Source: Bacteroidales bacterium
Lineage (GTDB): Bacteria; Bacteroidota; Bacteroidia; Bacteroidales; VadinHA17
Direction: 5' to 3'
DNA length: 64,000 nt
Assembly (NCBI GenBank): GCA_003141895.1
Contig: PLNT01000011.1
Coordinates: 109,112 to 173,111, forward strand
Under the pieces are notes generated by a model. That model saw only the letters and a list, made by a program, of their open reading frames with translations. It was not told the origin of the DNA and searched no databases. Shown here in pieces: positions 29,871 to 41,500 of this stretch (its first letter is position 1; every line of letters starts with the position of its first letter). A program made the translations under genes and the position numbers.

Positions 29871-30455
29871 TCCGACCCAGACCTGCTGAGGATTATGCAT
29901 ATTAAGTTTCAATCTTGAAGATAATGTTAATCCGGCTGCAATAAAGGCAGCAATCAGATACCATTGAAGAGGAGTTAACATTTTAACTGACAGGATCAAC
30001 ACAAGTGCAATCAATGCCCCGGAACCCACAGAATGAAGTGATATCTTCCACCGGAAGTTGATTATAGTAACAATCAGCGAAAGAATCGCTATAGAAAAAA
30101 TAAAGGATTTCAAAAAAACAGGAATCGGGAACCTGAATATTATATATGAAGTTGTGCCATATAAGACTGTAGAGATTATCAGCGGAATATTCCTTTCTTT
30201 CCTTTCAATAATAGAGTATGAACTTATGATGTGTTGGTGGATAAAGAAAGGCAACAGAGAAATAGGAAGTAAAACATTATTTACCAGTATTATAAGAAAT
30301 AATAATTTCATTATATTAAAAGGGAGATATCCTAATAAAGTCGGTGCGGCAAAGATGATTATCATCCCATACAGAGGCATAAGTAAAGGATGAAAAATGG
30401 TCGCAATTATTTTTGCAAGCCTGTTGAAAAGGTCTTTTGGTTCATCAGATGTCAT
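29823..30455 (-). CDS. Integral membrane protein, possibly PAP2-like
   Basis: 210 aa, multiple TM segments (IIATIFHPLLMPLYGMIIIF...); 3' end overlaps the convergent glycosyltransferase by 48 bp. Confidence 0.6.
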   Translation of the reverse strand: MTSDEPKDLFNRLAKIIATIFHPLLMPLYGMIIIFAAPTLLGYLPFNIMKLLFLIILVNNVLLPISLLPFFIHQHIISSYSIIERKERNIPLIISTVLYGTTSYIIFRFPIPVFLKSFIFSIAILSLIVTIINFRWKISLHSVGSGALIALVLILSVKMLTPLQWYLIAAFIAAGLTLSSRLKLNMHNPQQVWVGLLTGFFGLTLFMILI

Positions 30456-30580
30456 TCGGTAATAATGATTTTATTGTAATAACAATTTAAACTGAAAGTA
30501 TCCTATAAAATTAATATTTAACAACAGAGTGCAATTTCCTGCAAACTCTGTGGTTAAACGAAAAGGGTCAGGTACCTTCA

Positions 30581-32038
30581 TTATATTTCTTTCCTCAGTC
30601 TGGCAACAGGAATATTCAATTGTTCCCGGTATTTTGCTACAGTCCGTCGTGCTATCTGGTATCCTTTTTCCTGAAGTATATCAGTAAGGCTCTCGTCTGT
30701 CAGTGGTCTGCGTTTTTGTTCATTTTCTATACAATCCCTCAATATCCTTTTTATCTCTCTTGTTGAGACTTCTTCTCCGCTGTCGGTCTGAAGCCCTTCG
30801 GAAAAGAAAAACTTCAATGGAAATATCCCAAAATGTGTCTGTACAAATTTACTGTTTGCTACCCTTGATACTGTTGAAATGTCAAGGCCTGTCATTTCTG
30901 CAACATCCTTCAGGATCATTGGTTTTAATTTTGTTTCATCGCCATCGATAAAATACTCCTGCTGGTATTCAAGAATAGCGTTCATGGTAAGGAGGAGGGT
31001 ATTTTGACGCTGTTTGATGGCATCAATAAACCATTTGGCTGAATCAATTTTCTGTTTTACAAAAAGAACTGCGTCTTTCATCTCCTTTTTCTGGCTTTTA
31101 TCCTTGCTGTAAGAATGCAGCATTTCGCTGTATGCAGAACTCAGTCTCAGTTCAGGAAGATTTTTCGAATTCAGATGCAGGTCAAAACCGTCTTCAGTAA
31201 GCTCAAGAATAAAGTCGGGGATAATAGGTTGAGAGGTTTTGCTGAATGGGTCGCTGTAAACACCGCCGGGTTTTGGATTAAGATGCAATATTTCTTCAAT
31301 AGCCGCTTTGAGTTCATTTTCAGTTATGCCCAGACGTAAGATTATTTTATCATAATGCCTTTTAGTGAACTCTTCAAAATGCAAGTCAAGTATTGTGTAA
31401 GCAAGCTTTAGTGCGGGCTCGGATTTGTCACGCTTTTCCAGCTGGAGTAGCAAACATTCCCTGAGTGTTCTGGCTCCTACCCCTGCTGGTTCAAGATCCT
31501 GAATTATTTTCAGTACTTCCTCAAGCTCCTCTTCTGTAGTTTCGACATTCTGAAGAAATGCAAGATCATCTACTATATTAACTAACTCTCTTCTCAGATA
31601 CCCATCCTCATCTATGTTCCCGAGGATATATTCTCCAAGAATTTTCTGTTTTTCAGTCAGATCCCTGAGGCTTAGCTGTGATTCGAGATGTTCCTGGAAT
31701 GATGCGCCTACAGAAAAAGGTATTTCATTTCTTTTATCTTCATCCTTGCTATAGTTTTTAGCCTGCAGGCGATAATCAGGTATATCATCTTCTTCTATAT
31801 AATCATCAATAGTAAATTCCTCCTGATCCTTATCTTTTTCATCTAACTGATCCTCTTCTTCTGTTTCCGAAGGAATATCTTCTTCTTCGGATCCTTCTTC
31901 GAGAGCCGGATTCTCTTCGAGTTCTTTTTTAATACGTTGTTCGATCTGCAAAGTAGGAACTTCCAGCAGCTTGATCATCTGAATCTGCTGTGGTGAAAGT
32001 TTCTGAAGCAATTTCTGCTGTAACCTTTGCTTTAACAT
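30581..32038 (-). CDS. rpoN: RNA polymerase sigma-54 factor
   Basis: LSPQQIQMIKLLEVPTLQIEQRIKKELEENPAL; C-terminal RpoN box ARRTVAKYREQLNIP. Confidence 0.96.
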   Translation of the reverse strand: MLKQRLQQKLLQKLSPQQIQMIKLLEVPTLQIEQRIKKELEENPALEEGSEEEDIPSETEEEDQLDEKDKDQEEFTIDDYIEEDDIPDYRLQAKNYSKDEDKRNEIPFSVGASFQEHLESQLSLRDLTEKQKILGEYILGNIDEDGYLRRELVNIVDDLAFLQNVETTEEELEEVLKIIQDLEPAGVGARTLRECLLLQLEKRDKSEPALKLAYTILDLHFEEFTKRHYDKIILRLGITENELKAAIEEILHLNPKPGGVYSDPFSKTSQPIIPDFILELTEDGFDLHLNSKNLPELRLSSAYSEMLHSYSKDKSQKKEMKDAVLFVKQKIDSAKWFIDAIKQRQNTLLLTMNAILEYQQEYFIDGDETKLKPMILKDVAEMTGLDISTVSRVANSKFVQTHFGIFPLKFFFSEGLQTDSGEEVSTREIKRILRDCIENEQKRRPLTDESLTDILQEKGYQIARRTVAKYREQLNIPVARLRKEI

Positions 32039-32065
32039 TGTATCATCTGAATTTTTCCGAAGTGA

Positions 32066-33457
32066 TTAAAACTCAGCATTTTTAGGCGTACGCGGAAATG
32101 GAATCACATCCCGAATATTTAACATTCCTGTTACAAATAATATTAATCTCTCAAATCCAAGACCAAAACCGCTATGTGGAGCTGTACCGAATTTTCTTGT
32201 TTCAAGGTACCACCACAGATCTTTTTCAGGTATTTTCAAATCCCTGATACGGCCAAGAAGCTTCTCATAGTTTTCTTCTCTCTGTGAACCTCCGATTATC
32301 TCACCGATACCAGGGAACAAAACATCCATCGCCCTGACAGTTTTCCCATCGCTGTTCTGTTTCATGTAAAATGCCTTAATAGACATCGGATAATCGGTAA
32401 GTATTACAGGGCGTTTAAAATGTTCTTCCACAAGATATCTTTCATGTTCTGACTGAAGATCTGTACCCCAGCTAACCGGGTAATCCCATTTTTTCCCTGA
32501 AGAAGTAAGTATCGGAACTGCTTCAGTATATGTTATTCTCACAAATTCATTTTCCAGAACAAATTTTAGTCTTTCAAGAAGAGCTTTATCGATCATATTA
32601 TTCAGAAACTCAAGATCTTCGCTGCAATTATCAAGCGCATATCTGATCAGATACTTAACAAACTCTTCAGCCAGATCCATATTATCAGCAAGATCGTAGA
32701 ATGCCATCTCCGGTTCGATCATCCAGAATTCTGCAAGATGTCGTGGTGTGTTTGAGTTTTCTGCCCTGAAAGTTGGTCCAAAGGTGTAAATATCCCCCAA
32801 AGCAAGAGCTCCCAGTTCTCCTTCGAGCTGTCCTGAAACAGTAAGATTGGTTGATTTTCCAAAAAAATCACCTGAATAATCAATTGAATTGTCAGGATTA
32901 CGCGGCACATTAGAAAGGTCCATTGTTGTTACATGGAACATTTCACCGGCTCCTTCAGCATCGCTTCCCGTGATTATTGGTGTATGAAGATAGAAGAATC
33001 CCTTATCGTTAAAATATTTATGAATGGCAAATGCCATAGCGTGACGGATCCTGAGTACAGCACTGAAAGTATTTGTCCTTGGACGCAAATAGGCAATCTC
33101 TCGCAGGAATTCCATTGAATGTCCTTTCTTTTGGAGAGGATAAGTTTCAGCATCGCTTTTGCCATATAGTTCTATAGAGGCTGCATTGATCTCAATTTGC
33201 TGGCCCTGCCCTTGTGACTCAAGCAATTTACCCATAACACCAATACATGCTCCTGTTGAAATTTCCTTCAGGAGGTTTTCATCAAATAAGGCAACCTCCA
33301 CAACTATCTGTATATTGTTTATTGTCGATCCGTCATTCAAAGCAATAAAAAGAATATTTTTATTTCCTCTCTTCGTTCTTACCCAACCTTTTACAAGTAC
33401 ATCCGATCCCAAAACAGGGTTGCCTAACAGGGTTTTTACCTTAATTCTTTTCGTCAT
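32066..33457 (-). CDS. asnS: Asparaginyl-tRNA synthetase
   Basis: OB fold plus class II core; [28 protein letters not shown]. Confidence 0.96.
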   Translation of the reverse strand: MTKRIKVKTLLGNPVLGSDVLVKGWVRTKRGNKNILFIALNDGSTINNIQIVVEVALFDENLLKEISTGACIGVMGKLLESQGQGQQIEINAASIELYGKSDAETYPLQKKGHSMEFLREIAYLRPRTNTFSAVLRIRHAMAFAIHKYFNDKGFFYLHTPIITGSDAEGAGEMFHVTTMDLSNVPRNPDNSIDYSGDFFGKSTNLTVSGQLEGELGALALGDIYTFGPTFRAENSNTPRHLAEFWMIEPEMAFYDLADNMDLAEEFVKYLIRYALDNCSEDLEFLNNMIDKALLERLKFVLENEFVRITYTEAVPILTSSGKKWDYPVSWGTDLQSEHERYLVEEHFKRPVILTDYPMSIKAFYMKQNSDGKTVRAMDVLFPGIGEIIGGSQREENYEKLLGRIRDLKIPEKDLWWYLETRKFGTAPHSGFGLGFERLILFVTGMLNIRDVIPFPRTPKNAEF

Positions 33458-33705
33458 GAGTATTTATTTATAAAAAAAACAGAGTACAAAAATAATAAAA
33501 TGTTAAGCGCTAATGAAGAATAGACCGGCATTATTTTACTTCAATCCCCATCTCGCTCTTTTTTTGTGACTTAAAAAAGGTCAGTTTCTTGTTTTTATGG
33601 CACTATTTTTGAGCAATTAAGCCCTCTTATCTGTTAAACTGACCGGAAGAGGTAATATTTATCCCCGATTGCAGTTTTGAATAATGATGATCATGGGGAT
33701 TAAAA

Positions 33706-33773
33706 GCACAGGGCTCAGTGCTCAGGGCTCAGAGAAAACTTGACTCTGTGCACTGTGCCCCGTGCTCTGTGCT
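33706..33773. repeat. Degenerate inverted repeat GCACAGGGCTCAGTGCTCAGGGCTCAGAG...CTCTGTGCACTGTGCCCCGTGCTCTGTGC
   Basis: Low-complexity CAGGGC/CAGTGC blocks complementary across a short AT-rich centre. Confidence 0.7.
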
Positions 33774-33787
33774 AATTTTGATAAGGG

Positions 33788-33818
33788 TTTGAAATGTGGT
33801 AAAATCTCAATAACTTTG
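33788..33818 (+). promoter_or_regulatory. Bacteroidetes-type promoter for the universal stress protein gene
   Basis: TTTG-N19-TAACTTTG, an exact match to the TTTG-N19-TAnnTTTG consensus, about 30 nt before the start codon. Confidence 0.75.
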
Positions 33819-33846
33819 AATATAAAATTGTAAACACTTATGAGCT

Positions 33847-34698
33847 ATGGAAGAGGATAAAAAACTTATAGTTGTACCATGGGATTTCTCTCATGTAGCC
33901 GATCACGCCCTGGCACATGCTGTCAAAATCGGTCGAATGGTAAGCAATGATATATGCCTTCTTCATATTGTTGACAATAGCATTACCCCTAAAGCCCATC
34001 TGGAAAAAGTCAATCATTTAAAAAAACTGATTGAAGAGAATGTAAAGAAATACAATATCCCGATCTCTTATCATATCTCAAAAGGAAGCATATTTTCAGC
34101 AATTGCAGAATATGTAAATGAAGTTAATGCCAGCCTGGTTGTTATGGGTACACATGGTATGAAAGGGATGCAAAAGCTTACAGGCAGCTGGGCTCTTAAA
34201 GTAATAGTAAAATCCAAGGTTCCTTTCATCGTGGTGCAGGACCCTCCGGCCGATCAGGACAGGTATCATAATATTGTCTTCCCTGTAGATTTCAGAGGTG
34301 AAAATAAGGAGAAGATAAAAATGGCCATTTTTATGGGGAAATATTTCGATTCAAAAATTCATATGGTGGTATCTGTTAGTACGGATAAAAACATACAGAA
34401 AAAGACAAAAATCAATTTGAATTTTGCAATCAAATATCTGATACAAAATAATATTGATTATGAGATACACGATATGCCAAAAGGGAACATCTCTCAGCAG
34501 ACAATTGATTTTGCTCAAAAAATAAATGCCGACCTGATTCTGATTGTAACGACCAAGAATATTACTTTTGCCGACTATGTTGTTGGTGCATCCGAACAAT
34601 ATATTATCGCCAACAGTTCCAGGATACCAGTCTGCTGTGTAAACCCGATGACATCCTTTGCTAATGTCGGACAATTTATGGGTGGGTGGGGATCATGA
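33847..34698 (+). CDS. Universal stress protein with two Usp domains
   Basis: VVPWDFSHVADHALAHAVKIG, VVMGTHGMKGMQKLTGSWALKVI; second Usp-like half. Confidence 0.9.
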   Translation: MEEDKKLIVVPWDFSHVADHALAHAVKIGRMVSNDICLLHIVDNSITPKAHLEKVNHLKKLIEENVKKYNIPISYHISKGSIFSAIAEYVNEVNASLVVMGTHGMKGMQKLTGSWALKVIVKSKVPFIVVQDPPADQDRYHNIVFPVDFRGENKEKIKMAIFMGKYFDSKIHMVVSVSTDKNIQKKTKINLNFAIKYLIQNNIDYEIHDMPKGNISQQTIDFAQKINADLILIVTTKNITFADYVVGASEQYIIANSSRIPVCCVNPMTSFANVGQFMGGWGS

Positions 34699-34750
34699 TA
34701 AAATCACTGCACTATCTCAGCATCCGTAAATTTGAAAACAACTGAGGCTT

Positions 34751-35665
34751 ATGTCAATTGTAGTTCAGGGTGTTACAATGCTTTATGGAAGTCAGAAAGC
34801 ACTCGATAATGTCTCTTTCGAAGTCAAAACCGGTGAAATAGTCGGATTTCTCGGACCAAATGGTGCGGGTAAATCAACGATGATGAAAATAATTGCCGGT
34901 TTTATACCTGCATCATCAGGCAGAGTAGATGTGAATGGGGTCGCCGTTGATTCAGATAATAACGATGTCAAAAAACAAATTGGTTATCTGCCTGAGAACA
35001 ATCCTCTCTACCCCGAAATGTACATAAGGGAATATCTTGGATTTGTGGCTTCAATTTACAGAAGCAGCATACCCCGAAAAAAGCAAATCGATAATATAAT
35101 TGAACTAACGGGATTATCTTCTGAACAAAACAAAAAGATCAGTTCACTTTCTAAAGGTTTCAGACAGAGAGTCGGACTTGCTCAGGCTCTGATTCATAAT
35201 CCCGCAGTACTCATTCTCGACGAAGCCACAACAGGGCTTGATCCCAATCAGATTGTGGAAATCCGGAATCTTATCAAAGAAGCCGGGAAGGAGAAAACTG
35301 TAATGCTTTCAACTCATATTATGCAGGAAGTTGAAGCAATATGCGAAAGGGTAATAATAATTGATAAGGGAATAATTGTTGCTGATGAAGAGAAAAGCAA
35401 AATATATTCCATAATTAAACGCCCTAAACAGCTGATCGAAGTCGAATTCGACAAAGACACAACTGAGTTATCACTTTCCGGTATTTCAAATGTAAGTGGT
35501 GTAAAAAATATCAGGGCCAATCTATGGGCCATTGAAGCAGAAGGGGACGACGATATACGGCCTTCGATATTCAACTTTGCTGTAAAAAACAGTCTTACAG
35601 TACTGTCGCTGCAAAAACAGGAAAGTAACCTCGAAGAAGTTTTCAGACATCTGACAAATGGATAG
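34751..35665 (+). CDS. gldA: Gliding motility-associated ABC transporter ATP-binding protein GldA
   Basis: GPNGAGKSTMMKIIAG, LSKGFRQRVGLAQAL, LILDEATTGLDPNQ; GldA-like length and layout. Confidence 0.82.
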   Translation: MSIVVQGVTMLYGSQKALDNVSFEVKTGEIVGFLGPNGAGKSTMMKIIAGFIPASSGRVDVNGVAVDSDNNDVKKQIGYLPENNPLYPEMYIREYLGFVASIYRSSIPRKKQIDNIIELTGLSSEQNKKISSLSKGFRQRVGLAQALIHNPAVLILDEATTGLDPNQIVEIRNLIKEAGKEKTVMLSTHIMQEVEAICERVIIIDKGIIVADEEKSKIYSIIKRPKQLIEVEFDKDTTELSLSGISNVSGVKNIRANLWAIEAEGDDDIRPSIFNFAVKNSLTVLSLQKQESNLEEVFRHLTNG

Positions 35666-35683
35666 GATTTATCGGAAGATGAT

Positions 35684-35816
35684 GGAACCCCTCTGTCGCT
35701 TTGCGACATCTCCCCTAAAGGGGCGATAATACTCGTCAGTTTAGTAAGATTTCACTTATATCCAGAATTTTCTCCCCCTGAAAAGGGGGAGTGCCCGAAG
35801 GGCAAGGGGGTCCAAG
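35684..35816. repeat. Intergenic REP-doublet/MITE-like element
   Basis: GAACCCCTCTGTCGCTTTGCGACATCTCCCCTAAAGGGGCGA ... TCTCCCCCTGAAAAGGGGGAGTGCCCGAAGGGCAAGGGGGTCC. Confidence 0.65.
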
Positions 35817-35885
35817 CTATTAACTGATTTTTTTATCCTAAAATTTTCATATCCCCTTTTTTTTTTGTTTCTTTGCACCTTATTG

Positions 35886-35945
35886 AACAAGTGGAAAGAT
35901 TTGAGCTGATTGCAACCACAGGAAAAAAATGCTAAACCACGTACG
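35886..35945 (+). promoter_or_regulatory. SAM-II-like riboswitch aptamer upstream of metK
   Basis: GTGG-aaaGATTTgagctgATTGCAA-CCAC-aggaaaaaaat-GCTAAA: the GATTT-N6-ATTGCAA block, closing stem and N11-GCTAAA spacing match the SAM-II core as I recall it. Confidence 0.75.
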
Positions 35946-36011
35946 ATTCCGTTTTTTTCAATCAACCAATCATTCCGCATTTTTAAATTTTATAAATTAA
36001 TATTTATTAAT

Positions 36012-37355
36012 ATGGGATATCTATTTACTTCGGAATCAGTTTCAGAAGGCCACCCCGACAAGGTAGCCGATCAAATTTCAGATTCACTGCTCGACGAATT
36101 TCTTCGTTGGGACCCTGAATCAAAAGTTGCTTGCGAGACCTTTGTAACGACCGGACTGGTAGTATGCGGCGGAGAAGTTCGCACAACAGGTTGGGTTGAT
36201 CATCAGGAGAGCGCAAGAGGTGTAATCCGTAATATCGGATATACTAAAGCTGAATACCGGTTCGACTGTGACTCATGCGGTGTTATATCAACTATCCATG
36301 AACAATCGAGTGATATTAACCAGGGTGTTGTACGTGATAAACCTGAAGAACAGGGAGCAGGTGATCAGGGAATGATGTTCGGCTATGCTTGCCGTGAAAT
36401 GGATAATTATATGCCTCTGACAATTGAGCTTGCTCACAGACTACTCCGGGAGCTGGCAGCGATAAGACATGAGGGGAAACTGATGAAATATCTTCGTCCC
36501 GATTCTAAATCACAGGTTACAGTTGAATATGATGATAACAATAAACCTATAAGAATAGATACGATCGTTATAAGTACACAACATGATGAATTTGTACTTC
36601 CTAAAGATAAATCTCAAAAAGCCGAGCTTGCAGCTGAAAAAGCTATGCAACAAAAGATTGGTGAAGATCTCAAGAAAATTCTCATGCCAAGAGTTAAAAA
36701 GACTCTTCCTGCAAAGATCCAGAAATTGTTTGACAGCGATTATAAGCTTCTTGTTAACCCGACAGGAAAATTTGTAATTGGTGGTCCCCATGGAGATACC
36801 GGACTCACTGGACGTAAAATCATAGTTGATACTTACGGTGGTCATGGTGCACATGGCGGAGGCGCATTTTCAGGTAAAGACTCATCCAAGGTTGACAGAT
36901 CGGCAGCTTATGCCGCACGGCATATCGCGAAAAATCTGGTGGCTGCAGGTGTTTGCGATCAGGCATTAATCCAGGTTGCTTACGCGATTGGCGTTGCCCG
37001 GCCCGTTGGATTTTATGTTAATACATATGGCACTGCTAAGGTAAAAGATAAAAAAGGTGTTGTACTGCACGATGGAGAGATCGCACAGACAATCGAAAAG
37101 CTGTTCGATATGCGTCCATACTCTATAGTTCAGCGCTTTGGTCTAAAAAATCCTGTTTTCCTCCCTACGGCATCTTATGGCCACTTTGGACGTGACAGTT
37201 ATTCAAAAACTGTTGATGTTTATTATGAAGTTCCCGGGAGTAAGCCAAAATCGCTTAACGGGAACGGTAAGAAAGTCTACCAGAAAAAAGTTGAATTCTT
37301 TGCCTGGGAAAAGCTTGATTATGCAGATAAAATAAAGAAGGCGTTTAAGTTATAA
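36012..37355 (+). CDS. metK: S-adenosylmethionine synthetase; start at 36012, not 35910
   Basis: [59 protein letters not shown]. Confidence 0.97.
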   Translation: MGYLFTSESVSEGHPDKVADQISDSLLDEFLRWDPESKVACETFVTTGLVVCGGEVRTTGWVDHQESARGVIRNIGYTKAEYRFDCDSCGVISTIHEQSSDINQGVVRDKPEEQGAGDQGMMFGYACREMDNYMPLTIELAHRLLRELAAIRHEGKLMKYLRPDSKSQVTVEYDDNNKPIRIDTIVISTQHDEFVLPKDKSQKAELAAEKAMQQKIGEDLKKILMPRVKKTLPAKIQKLFDSDYKLLVNPTGKFVIGGPHGDTGLTGRKIIVDTYGGHGAHGGGAFSGKDSSKVDRSAAYAARHIAKNLVAAGVCDQALIQVAYAIGVARPVGFYVNTYGTAKVKDKKGVVLHDGEIAQTIEKLFDMRPYSIVQRFGLKNPVFLPTASYGHFGRDSYSKTVDVYYEVPGSKPKSLNGNGKKVYQKKVEFFAWEKLDYADKIKKAFKL

Positions 37356-37387
37356 GAAGGGAAATATATTCCCGTTTCATACCCTCA

Positions 37388-37520
37388 AAGATGACGACCC
37401 CCTGCCGCTACGCTCCCGATAGCTATCGGGATGTCACCCTAAAGGGGACTAATTCTGTGACCTTCTTGAAATTACTGAAAGAGAGAGATTCAGCCCCCCT
37501 TTAGGGGGGTTGGGGGGTCG
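37388..37520. repeat. Intergenic REP-doublet/MITE-like element
   Basis: GACCCCCTGCCGC...CCCGATAGCTATCGGGATGTCACCCTAAAGGGGAC ... CAGCCCCCCTTTAGGGGGGTTGGGGGGTC. Confidence 0.75.
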
Positions 37521-37542
37521 AAAACGAAGAGAATTCGGGGTC

Positions 37543-38496
37543 TCAGAATGTCGCTTTAACAATCCTGGCGATATTATCTGACCTTCCCAGCGTGTAATAA
37601 TGTATGCCCGGAGCACCCATTTTAAGTAATTCCCTTGACTGACTTACAGCCCACTCAATACCGGCCTCTCTTGCTTCACAGTCATTTTTACATTTCTTCA
37701 CTGCTGTAAACAAATCATTTGGCAGATCAATATGAAACGTCTGAGGAAGAAGCTTTATATCATTCAGGGCTGAGATTGGTTTTATTCCCGGAATTATCGG
37801 AACGGTAATTCCTATCTTTTTGCACTCATCTCTGAATCTGCAGAATTTGTTATTATCAAAAAACATCTGGGTTACAACATAACTGGCTCCGGCATCAACT
37901 TTCTTTTTCAGGTTCTCCATATCTACCTGCCTGTTAGCTGCTTCAAAGTGTTTCTCGGGATAGCCAGCCACTCCTACGCAAAAATTTGTAGGATCAGCAT
38001 TTTCAAGATTATCCTCAAGATATTTGCCTTTATTCATATCAACAATTTGCTGTACAAGCTCATATGTATGGGCATGACCATTTTGATCAGGAACAAACGA
38101 GCGGCTTCCTTTCTGTGGATCACCTCTTAATGCAAGAACATCGTCTATACCAAGAAATCTCATCTCAATAAGTACATTCTCTGTCTCTTCCTTTGAGAAA
38201 CCACCGCACAGCACATGCGGAACAACAAGTATGTTATACTTATATTTGACTGCCGCAGCCAGGGCAAATGTTCCTGGACGAAGTCGTACTACCCTTTTTT
38301 CCAGGAGACCATCGGGTCTTTCTTTTAAAATAGTTTCATTCCTGTGCGACGTAAAGTTTATATACGCAGGCTCATATTCCATAAGCCTGTCAATTGCTGC
38401 ATAAGTTCTCTCAATGCTATGTCCTTTCAGAGGAGGAAGGAGTTCAAATGTAAACAATGGTCCTTTAGCGTTGTTAATCTTGTCTATAACATTCAT
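37543..38496 (-). CDS. metF: 5,10-methylenetetrahydrofolate reductase
   Basis: FTFELLPPLKG, DDVLALRGDP, GASYVVTQMFFDN, IIPGIKPI. Confidence 0.94.
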   Translation of the reverse strand: MNVIDKINNAKGPLFTFELLPPLKGHSIERTYAAIDRLMEYEPAYINFTSHRNETILKERPDGLLEKRVVRLRPGTFALAAAVKYKYNILVVPHVLCGGFSKEETENVLIEMRFLGIDDVLALRGDPQKGSRSFVPDQNGHAHTYELVQQIVDMNKGKYLEDNLENADPTNFCVGVAGYPEKHFEAANRQVDMENLKKKVDAGASYVVTQMFFDNNKFCRFRDECKKIGITVPIIPGIKPISALNDIKLLPQTFHIDLPNDLFTAVKKCKNDCEAREAGIEWAVSQSRELLKMGAPGIHYYTLGRSDNIARIVKATF

Positions 38497-38508
38497 TTCA
38501 AAGTGATA

Positions 38509-41500
38509 TCATAAATTTGGTGAGAGCCATTTTGCAGCTTCATCTCTTGTAAAATTCTTCCTCTTTGCATAATCGTTCAACTGCCCGGAGTCTATTTTTC
38601 CTAAATTAAAATATGCAGATCCCGGGTGCGAAAAAACATACCCGCTGACAGATGCAGGAGGTATCATTGCAAAATTTTCAGTTAATGCAGCTCCTATTGC
38701 CTTCTCTGCCTCAAGTATATCAAAGATAGCTTGTTTTTCGCTATGATCCGGACAAGCAGGATAGCCTGGAGCAGGTCTTATGCCTTTATACTTTATTTTA
38801 AGAATCTCGTCAATTGTCAGCTTTTCATCTTTTGCATAACCCCAATATTCCTTTCTTATCTTCTCATGGAGCCATTCTGCAGCAGCCTCAGCTAATCGAT
38901 CGCTTAGTATTCTGATCATAATGGTAGCATAATCATCCTCTTTGTATTTGTTGAATTTCCCTTTATCAATATCTGCTGTCACTACAAAGACTCCCATCCA
39001 GTCAGATAAACCATCAGTTCCGGGAGCAACATAATCAGAAAGTGAGAGGTTGGGGACTCCCTTATCTTTTTGCTCCTGGTTCCTCAAAAATCTGAAAACG
39101 GACTTTATCTTTTTCCTGCTTTTATCTGAAAATACTTTGACATCATCTCCCTCAGAAACAGCCGGGTATAAACCAAAAACAGCCTTGGCATTCAGAAGTT
39201 TCTCATCTATTATCTTCTTAAGATACATTTGTCCATCGTCGAACAATTTTTTTGCCTCAACTCCTTTTACAGGATCGCTGAAGATAGCAGGATATTTACC
39301 TGACAATTTCCAGGCAAAGAAAAAATAAGTCCAGTCTATATATTTTGTTAATTCATTAAGATCTATTTCATTGAGAATATGAATTCCGGGTTTCTCCGGC
39401 TCATAAAGTCTGAGAGTCTGCCAGTCAGTCTGAAACTTGTTTTTCCTTGCTTCGGCTAATGATATAAGATTTCTTTCGGCCTTATGAGAACTATGCTCTT
39501 CGCGCATTTTGTTATACTTTGTTTTTATCGACGCGACGTAAGAACTGTTATCCTTCTGTAGCAGAGATGATAATACTCCGGCTGCCTTGGACGCATCTTT
39601 TACATGGATAACACTATTGGAATATGCCGGTGCTATTTTTACTGCAGCATGTATCTCCGATGTTGTTGCCCCACCAATAAGAAGAGGAAGAGAAATTTTT
39701 CTGCGTTCCATTTCTGAAGCTACATGAACCATTTCTTCGAGCGAAGGTGTTATTAAACCGCTCAAACCAATAATATCAGCTTTTTCTTTCAGGGCTGTAT
39801 CAATTATCTTTTCAGCCGGAACCATAACACCAAGATCAATAATCTCATAATTGTTGCACGACAGAACAACACCCACTATATTCTTTCCTATGTCGTGAAC
39901 ATCTCCTTTTACAGTTGCGAGCAAAACTTTACCAGCAATTTTTTTGGCTCCCCCTTCGCTTTCTTTTTCAATATACGGAGCGAGTTTCGAAACTGCCTTT
40001 TTCATCACCCTGGCACTTTTAACTACCTGGGGAAGAAACATTTTACCTGACCCAAAAAGATCTCCTACTTCATTCATCCCTCCCATTAAAGGTCCTTCTA
40101 TAAGCTCAATTGACCTTGCGAAAAGCGGTCTGGCTTCTTCAATATCCTGCTCAATAAATTCATCCAGACCTCTTATCAGAGAGTGCTTAATTCTGTCGAT
40201 AACGGGGAGCTTACGCCAGGCATCTTCCTTTTCTTCTTTCTTGCCTTCATTCTTTATGCCCTCAGCAAATTTCACGAGTCTTTCGGTGGAATCTTTTCTC
40301 CTGTTCAGCACAACATCTTCCACAAGCTGAAGGAGGTCAGGCTTTATTTCAGTATAAACCTGGAGCATACCAGGATTAACGATTCCCATATCCAATCCTG
40401 CCTTAATGGCATAAAAAAGGAACACCGAATGCATTGCTTCACGAACCTTATCCGTACCCCGGAATGAAAATGAAAGATTGCTTATTCCGCCGCTTACCCT
40501 CGAATAGGGAAGGTTTTGTTTAATCCATTCCGTTGTCTTTATATAATCAATTGCATAATTGTTATGCTCTTCAATTCCTGTCGCGATGGCAAGAACATTC
40601 GGATCAAAAATTATATCTTCCGGAGGGAAATTAATTTTATCAATAAGGAGCCGATAGCATCTTTCAGCAACACTTATTCTCTTTGCGTATGTATCAGCTT
40701 GTCCTGTTTCGTCAAACAACATTACAACAGCTGCAGCACCATATTTCCGTAACGTTCTGGCATGGTCCAGAAAAACCTCCTCACCTTCTTTCAGACTGAT
40801 TGAATTTACTATTGATTTGCCCTGTATACATTTCAGAGCTGCCTCGATAGTGTTCCACCTTGAGGAATCTATCATAAGTGGCAGTTTTGAGATGTCTGGT
40901 TCCGCCATGATCAGATTCACAAACTTCACCATTGCTTTTTCTGAATCAAGCATGGCTTCATCCATGCATATGTCAATCACCTGAGCACCACCTTCAACTT
41001 GATTTCTTGCAATAGACAATGCCTCATCATATTTTTCTTCTTTTATAAGTCGTGCAAATTTTATCGATCCGGAGACATTGGTTCGCTCTCCGATATTCAC
41101 AAAATTTGTTTCAGGAGTAATTGTCAGAACTTCAAGACCGCTGAGTCTTGTATATTTTTTTATTTCAGGTTTAATCCGTGGTTTATATTGTTTTGAAACT
41201 TCTGCTATTCTTTTTATATGCTGAGGTGTTGTGCCACAACATCCCCCGATGATATTCACCCAGCCTTCTTTCATAAAATCCTCAGCAATTGAGGCCATAT
41301 ATTCTGCTGACTGATCGTATTCGCCAAACTGATTAGGAAGACCTGCATTTGGATGAGCCGATGTATAAAAACCCGACTTCAGAGATAACTCTTCAACGTA
41401 TGGGCGTAACTGTTCAGCTCCAAGTGCACAATTCAATCCGATGCTAAAGAGAGGAAAATGTGAGACTGATACCATAAAAGCTTCAAGAGTCTGACCGGTT

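Noticed and set aside
36510-36854. 114-aa minus-strand ORF inside metK
   Set aside because: Antisense to a highly conserved gene; no signature.
39944-40330. 128-aa plus-strand ORF inside metH
   Set aside because: Antisense shadow ORF of a well-supported CDS; Ser/Pro-rich composition typical of a reverse frame.
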